DNA from: Pseudomonadota bacterium
GTDB taxonomy: Bacteria > Pseudomonadota > Alphaproteobacteria > Acetobacterales > Acetobacteraceae
Assembly: GCA_021818505.1 (NCBI GenBank)
Contig: JAKADX010000009.1
Span: 1 to 64,000 of the forward strand
DNA: 64,000 nt
Reading direction: 5' to 3'
Shown: positions 59,477-64,000 of the stretch, piece by piece
Layout: every line of letters begins with the position of its first letter
Position numbering within the stretch: the stretch's first letter is position 1
The notes under the pieces: generated by a model
Told to the model about the DNA's origin: nothing
The model's input: only the letters and a program-made list of their open reading frames with translations
The model's database searches: none
Made by a program: the position numbers and the translations under genes

Positions 59477-62272
59477 TTATCCCAGCGCGCCCACTTCGTG
59501 CGACACCGCCGTGCTGATCTCGCGCACCAGAGCGAACAGCCGCGCCATCGGCGAAAAGATTTCGGCGTGCTCGCGTGCATAGGCCGCGGCGGCGCGCGGC
59601 GCGCGTGGCTCCGCATAGTCGCCATCCGCGGCCGGGTCGGGCGCTGACGGGAACACTTGCGCCAGGAACGCGAGCGCGGCGGGGATGTCGAGGCGCAGGA
59701 TGCGCTGGTCCAGTGCTGCGCGGGTGATGCCGTGGCGCGGCGAGAAATCGGGAATCGCGCTGGCCAGCAGCCAGATGCGATGCACGAGCGCCAGCCGCAG
59801 CGCGTGCAGCAGCAACTCACGGTCCGCAAGTCGCGGTGCGTCGGGCCACACGGCCCGCAGACTGACGTGGTCGGCCTGGATGCGGCGGAACATCGCCTGC
59901 GCCTGCGCCCACAGATCCAGCCGCTCGAGCGCCCGCGCCACCGAAACCAGCGCCTGAGACCGGCCAGGCAGCCGCGCATGCGCCGCGCGATCGAGCCACA
60001 TGCCGGGATCGAGCGTCGCCACCACCGCGCGCAGCACGTCGAGGTCGGAATGCGCCAGCGCGTGCGCCGGCAGCGCCAACGCGTTGCGGAACCGCGCGCT
60101 GCGCTCGCGCAGTTCGGCGAAGGTCTCGGGATGGCGCGCGGCAGCTGCGCCGAGGCCCTGCAACGTGTTCGCCAGCCACCCGAGCTGGTGCAGAATCGCG
60201 TTGTTGGGAATCGCGCGCAGCTCGCGCGGATGGCGGATCAGGGCCGGTCCCGCCATCCCGTCCGTCTGCCGCGCCGCCGGGCGGGAGCCTGACCTGTCGA
60301 GCAATGCCGGGCCGAACGCGCCGAGCAGCGCCGCATAGCCGGCATCGTCCACCAGCTCCTGCATTCCCGCGCGGCAGGTGGCGAAGAAGTCGGCGGAGAA
60401 ATCGGCTTCGTCGTAGATCGGGTCGGGTGGCGGCGGCTCGGGCGGAAAGGCGTGCTCGGCGATCCGCGCGACCGTGGCGGCGGCGAGTTCCGGCGTGCCG
60501 AACAGCAGATAGCCGTCGCCGCCCTGGAACGCCGATTCCTCGCGCGTCGCGATCCCCGCCGCCGCGAGCGCGTGCCGTGCGGTCGGTGGCGAAAGATAGG
60601 CGAGACGGTCGGCCAGTGACGCCGGATGCGCGCCGCGCCCGACGCTCTCGCCATGCGTGTCGAACAGCAGCACCTCCACGCCGGTCAGGCCGTGATGCGT
60701 GAGCGCCCCGACCAGCTTCAGCCGCAGCCGCTCGATCAGGTAGGTGGCGGCGAGCGGGCCGATATAGCGCCCGGAATCGGAGTAGCCGAACTGGAGCGCC
60801 AGCCGTCCGGTCGCCTGCAGATAGGCGCGGTAATGCGGGCTGCGCAGCGCCTCTTCCAGCACCCGCACGCCGCATTCCAGCGCCTCGGCAGTCTCGAACA
60901 GCGGCGAGATCTCGATCATCCGCTCGACGCCGAACAGGCGCGCGAGCCAGAGCGCGGCGAGCAGCGTGTAGCCGGACTCGGTCTCGGCGATCAGGAAGCG
61001 CACCGGCGTGGCGCCGTCGATATGCTTGACCAGTTGCGCGACCGTCATCATCAGCCGCGCCGCCGAGGCGCCCTCGGCCAGCAGCGCGCCGAAATCCACC
61101 GGCACGGGCGCCACCGTCTCCAGTGCGGCGTTGATGGCGCCGAGCAGCACGCGCCGCCGCGACGGGTCATCCGGCGGGTCGGCAAGGCCGAGACGCTGGC
61201 GGACCACGTTGTGTATCTGCGACGAATTCAGCCGCACATGGGTGTGCGCCAGCCCTAGCCCGTGCGAGCGCAGCCCGGCCCGCGCCACGGCAAGCGCCAT
61301 GCGCGCGTCTTCGGGGGCGGCGGCGATCGCCTCGCGGAACAGGGCATCGAGCGACGCCGGCGTGGTCAGCGCCGCTTCCCGCCGCTCGACCAGCGCGTGC
61401 GCGAAGGCGGCGGTGGCGTCGGGTTCGGCGCCGGCGGGGGCGGCGGCGATCTGCGCCTCGACGGCGTGCAGCGCCGTCGCGATACATGCGGCGACTTTCG
61501 TGCCCGCGGGCACTGGCGCTACCTGCGCGTGCAGCCGCGCCAGTTGCATCCGCTTCATCTCCAGCCGCAGGCGCAGCGTGTCCCACCAGCCGATATCGGT
61601 GCGTCCATCGGTGTCGTACCCGACCCAACTGGTCAGGATCACCGGCGCCGGCACAATCTCGGTCCAGCGGTTCGGCCACGTGGCGCGGGCGGCGGTCAGG
61701 ATGGCCGCAGTCAGCGCATCCAGCGCGTCGCGACCATGCGCGATCGCGACGCTGGCCTGCGCGAATTCCTCTGGAAGCGTCACCCCCGGCGAGCGGTGCG
61801 AGGCGAAGCACACTTCCGGCGGCCGTCCGCTCGCGGTCTCCGCCAGCGCCTGTCCGATCTCCGCCGGCAGAGCGAACGTAGGGTGTGCGGTGAACACGGC
61901 GGCGAAACGCGGGCGCTCCACCAGCGCGCGGAAAGTGGCCAGCGGCACCGGGCTGTCCGCCGGGTCGGGGCGTACCAGCCGTTCCGCCAGCGCCGCCATG
62001 GCGCGGTGCGTCGCATTCGGATCGGTGCCGCCGACATAATCCGCAAGCCGTGCCGCCCGGTCGGCGAAGGCGGCATCGCGCAGGTGGCGAACCAACCCCT
62101 CGATCTCCTCCGGCGTCATGGCACCACTGTCGATCCGCCGCGACACCACCAGTGCGATGGTCAGGACCGGATTGCCGAATGGGTCGGCGTCGTGGCTCTC
62201 ACGCGTGCGCGCGGTCAGCGCGAGCAGGTCGCGGGCGAGGGCAGGCACGGTCGCGAGAGCGGGATGCTGCAT
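59477..62272 (-). CDS. ppc: Divergent phosphoenolpyruvate carboxylase family protein
   Basis: A 931-residue PEPC-family protein. Conserved: FTAHPT with the catalytic His130; SWVGYDTDGR (215-224) for SW(M/I)GGDRDGN; HVRLNSSQIH (345-354); GYSDSGR (496-502) where PEPC has GYSDSNKD; and FDTHGESVGRG (537-547). In true PEPC the last loop is FHGRGG(S/T)(V/I)GRGG; here two residues and the first Arg of the loop are missing (H540 and R546 remain). The end is SHEVGALG rather than the usual NTG. So it may still make oxaloacetate from PEP, or have changed function; the fold assignment is firm, the activity is not. Confidence 0.8.
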   Translation of the reverse strand: MQHPALATVPALARDLLALTARTRESHDADPFGNPVLTIALVVSRRIDSGAMTPEEIEGLVRHLRDAAFADRAARLADYVGGTDPNATHRAMAALAERLVRPDPADSPVPLATFRALVERPRFAAVFTAHPTFALPAEIGQALAETASGRPPEVCFASHRSPGVTLPEEFAQASVAIAHGRDALDALTAAILTAARATWPNRWTEIVPAPVILTSWVGYDTDGRTDIGWWDTLRLRLEMKRMQLARLHAQVAPVPAGTKVAACIATALHAVEAQIAAAPAGAEPDATAAFAHALVERREAALTTPASLDALFREAIAAAPEDARMALAVARAGLRSHGLGLAHTHVRLNSSQIHNVVRQRLGLADPPDDPSRRRVLLGAINAALETVAPVPVDFGALLAEGASAARLMMTVAQLVKHIDGATPVRFLIAETESGYTLLAALWLARLFGVERMIEISPLFETAEALECGVRVLEEALRSPHYRAYLQATGRLALQFGYSDSGRYIGPLAATYLIERLRLKLVGALTHHGLTGVEVLLFDTHGESVGRGAHPASLADRLAYLSPPTARHALAAAGIATREESAFQGGDGYLLFGTPELAAATVARIAEHAFPPEPPPPDPIYDEADFSADFFATCRAGMQELVDDAGYAALLGAFGPALLDRSGSRPAARQTDGMAGPALIRHPRELRAIPNNAILHQLGWLANTLQGLGAAAARHPETFAELRERSARFRNALALPAHALAHSDLDVLRAVVATLDPGMWLDRAAHARLPGRSQALVSVARALERLDLWAQAQAMFRRIQADHVSLRAVWPDAPRLADRELLLHALRLALVHRIWLLASAIPDFSPRHGITRAALDQRILRLDIPAALAFLAQVFPSAPDPAADGDYAEPRAPRAAAAYAREHAEIFSPMARLFALVREISTAVSHEVGALG

Positions 62273-62399
62273 CTGCGAACTCTGCCCGCGTGCGGCCCGG
62301 TGTGCAACCGATGCGGCAGACTTTGGGCGATTAAGTCGCCCTTCTGCTCACGGTCTCGGCGAAGCCTCCACCGCTGCTCGGATTCCGGGCCACCGTTGC

Positions 62400-62700
62400 G
62401 CATGATTTCGGCAAAGCCGAACACCAGCGCCCGCGCCGAGGGGATGAGCGACGCGGACTGAAATTCGGTGTCGCGGAAGAAGACGAAGGTGAAGGCATCA
62501 ACGGCGAGGACATTCGCCATGATGATGCCGGAATGCGTCCTGCCGGGGCGGCGAAGCAGAAAAAGCCGAACTTCGCGGTGCTGATGAGCAGTGCTGCCAG
62601 CGACAGTTGCCACTCGGCGCCGAGGGCAACGGAAACGAGCCCGATCATGACCAGCGTGAAGCCGACCTGCCGGCCCCAGTGCCGGCCCCGGTACGCACCG
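62400..62700 (-). pseudogene. Probable frameshifted remnant of a small membrane protein gene
   Basis: The 510-bp gap between the ppc-like gene and the DUF445 gene holds no intact gene. On the minus strand one frame encodes HWGRQVGFTLVMIGLVSVAL then LGAEWQLSLAALLISTAKFG and FFCFAAPAG, two membrane-like helices. From about 62545 a second frame continues with GIIMANVLAVDAFTFVFFRD, then TEFQSASLIPSARALVFGFA. Both have GC-rich third positions like coding DNA, and they join near 62545-62535, so one frameshift would fuse them. No family recognised. The rest of the gap shows nothing identifiable. Confidence 0.35.
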
Positions 62701-62782
62701 GCGTGGCTGCGCTCCAGGCGTGAGGGGAAACCATGGCCCCGCTTGGCGGACGACCCGGACGGCGTGGTAGCCTCGCGGCCGC

Positions 62783-64000
62783 ATGGACGCTTCTTCTTTT
62801 TCCCCGTCGGCGGCGGCGGATCTCGATGCCGACCGCGCCGCGCGGCGCACGCTCAACCGGCACAAGGCCTTCGCGACCGCGCTGCTGGTGCTGATGGCGG
62901 CGCTGACCCTGGTCACCTACGCGCTGCCGGCGGGCCTGGCGACTGCGGTGCTCCAGGCGGCGGCGAAGGCCGGCTTCGTCGGCGGCATCGCCGACTGGTT
63001 CGCGGTCACCGCGCTGTTCCGCCATCCGCTCGGCCTGCCGATCCCTCATACGGCCATCATTCCGGCGCAAAAGGTGCGGCTCGGCCAGGCGCTCGGCCGT
63101 TTCGTCGGCAACCACGTGTTCACCGACGCCGAAGTGCGGCGGATGATCGGGCGCATCGACCTTGCCGAGATCGTCGCCCGCTTCCTCGCCGATCCGGCGG
63201 CCACGCGCCCCGCGGCGGAGGCGCTGGCAACAATGTTGCCGCGGCTGCTGGCGAGCGTGGAGGACGGCCGCGCGCGCCGCCTGCTCGGTCGTATAGTGCC
63301 GCGCGTGCTCGGCGGTCCGGCCGCCGGGCGCGTGGTCGCCGGCGCGCTGCGCAAGCTGGTCGAGGGCGAGCGACACCAGGAGGTGTTCGGCTTCATCCTG
63401 GTGCGCCTGAAGGTCGTGCTGGCGGAACGCGAGGACGCGCTGCGGCGCGTGATCGAGGAGCGGGTGCGCGAGCAAGGGGGCGTGCTGGTCGGCTGGGCAC
63501 TGGGCGCCTCGATCGCGCGGCGGGTGCTGACGCAGATCAACGCCGAACTGGACAAGATGGAGGCCAGCGGCTCGGACCTCCGGGCCGCGTTCGACGAGTG
63601 GATGCGTCGCGAGATCGCACGCATCGAGGACGATCCCGACCGTGCCGCCGAAATCGGCCGCGCGCTGCGGCGCGCGCTGACGCACGAAACCATCCAGGGC
63701 TGGGTGCGTGATGTGTGGTCCCGGCTGCGGCTGGCGCTGGAGGCGGACGCGGCCAAGCCGAACGGCCACACGCTGGCGGCGTTCGAGGGCGCACTCGGCA
63801 ACATCGGCGCGATGCTGCAATCCGATCCCATCGCACGCGCGCGGCTGCAACATACGGTGGAAAGCGTGATCGCGACCTTGCTGCCCTCGGCGCAGGTTTC
63901 GGTGACCGGCTTCATCGCCGACGTTGTGGCGAACTGGGACGCGGCGACCGTGACCGAGAAGTTGGAACTGCGCGTCGGTCGCGACCTGCAATTCGTGCGC
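62783..64000 (+). CDS. DUF445 domain-containing protein, 3' truncated by window edge
   Basis: The first 406 codons are present. After a short polar lead (MDASSFSPSAAADLDADRAARRTLNRHKAFA) come one membrane helix (LLVLMAALTLVTYALPAGLA) and AAKAGFVGGIADWFAVTALFRHPLGLPIPHTAIIP, the defining DUF445 (YjiN-like) start. Helical repeats follow (VRRMIGRIDLAEIVARFL and onward), ending within VTEKLELRVGRDLQFVR at the edge. Function unknown. The frame is open throughout, so only the C-terminus is missing. Confidence 0.9.
   Translation, partial: MDASSFSPSAAADLDADRAARRTLNRHKAFATALLVLMAALTLVTYALPAGLATAVLQAAAKAGFVGGIADWFAVTALFRHPLGLPIPHTAIIPAQKVRLGQALGRFVGNHVFTDAEVRRMIGRIDLAEIVARFLADPAATRPAAEALATMLPRLLASVEDGRARRLLGRIVPRVLGGPAAGRVVAGALRKLVEGERHQEVFGFILVRLKVVLAEREDALRRVIEERVREQGGVLVGWALGASIARRVLTQINAELDKMEASGSDLRAAFDEWMRREIARIEDDPDRAAEIGRALRRALTHETIQGWVRDVWSRLRLALEADAAKPNGHTLAAFEGALGNIGAMLQSDPIARARLQHTVESVIATLLPSAQVSVTGFIADVVANWDAATVTEKLELRVGRDLQFVR

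Overview
The window is GC-rich, densely packed chromosomal DNA from an alphaproteobacterium, most likely a member of the Acetobacteraceae (Rhodospirillales). Several features point there: the neighbour order maeB-mutS-glnD; a CcrM-type GANTC methyltransferase; a SAM-II riboswitch ahead of metZ; divergent acnA/ccmAB; a cyanide-insensitive-type cydAB with a tiny DUF2474 partner; an MbfA iron exporter; and a PQQ precursor peptide that resembles my recollection of the Gluconobacter one. The family-level placement is an inference. There is no rRNA, CRISPR array, insertion sequence or prophage; the single tRNA is tRNA-Gly(CCC). Most of the content is housekeeping.

Layout. 1-4.7 kb (minus): cupin, GNAT-Nudix fusion, CinA-like protein, SDHAF4-like peptide, argG, DUF1993 protein, FAH-family hydrolase. 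4.9-6.8 kb: a secreted protein with a 40-residue repeat, a luciferase-like oxidoreductase and a small membrane protein. 6.9-14.7 kb: glnD and mutS (minus), maeB (plus). 14.7-19.7 kb: a zinc-ribbon membrane protein diverging from a tightly overlapping ftsE-ftsX-ydcF-plsC chain, then a DUF2125 protein and an ACT-like protein. 19.9-22.4 kb: cydA-cydB-DUF2474. 22.4-28.3 kb (minus): metallophosphoesterase, MbfA, DUF2189 protein, purH, glycosyltransferase. 28.4-31.1 kb (plus): MFS transporter, lolA, class I amidotransferase.

31.2-33.4 kb: a 26-residue pqqA gene with its own hairpin terminator, divergent from a periplasmic PQQ-type sugar (sorbosone) dehydrogenase and a monoheme cytochrome c, followed by an orphan Flp pilin. 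33.5-36.2 kb: folE, apaG, metZ with a SAM-II riboswitch, and tRNA-Gly. 36.2-39.2 kb (minus): GH13 alpha-glucosidase, ccmB, ccmA. 39.4-49.4 kb (plus): acnA, a FUSC-family membrane protein, an ABC-2 exporter pair, histidine phosphatase, ftsK, RidA. 49.4-55.7 kb (minus): two paralogous lipoproteins, MBL hydrolase, sugar isomerase-like protein, ccrM, a two-domain glycosyltransferase, ChaB, ruvX. 55.8-59.5 kb (plus): gatC-gatA-gatB and OsmC. 59.5-64 kb: a divergent PEP-carboxylase-family gene (minus), a probably decayed membrane gene, and a DUF445 protein running off the right end.

The most interesting points are the pqqA gene with no pqqB-E downstream of it but beside a likely PQQ enzyme, the PEP carboxylase homologue with a shortened catalytic loop, the conserved 40-residue repeat in an unknown secreted protein, the GNAT-Nudix fusion, and the tandem lipoproteins. 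I did not find a clearly new multi-gene system.
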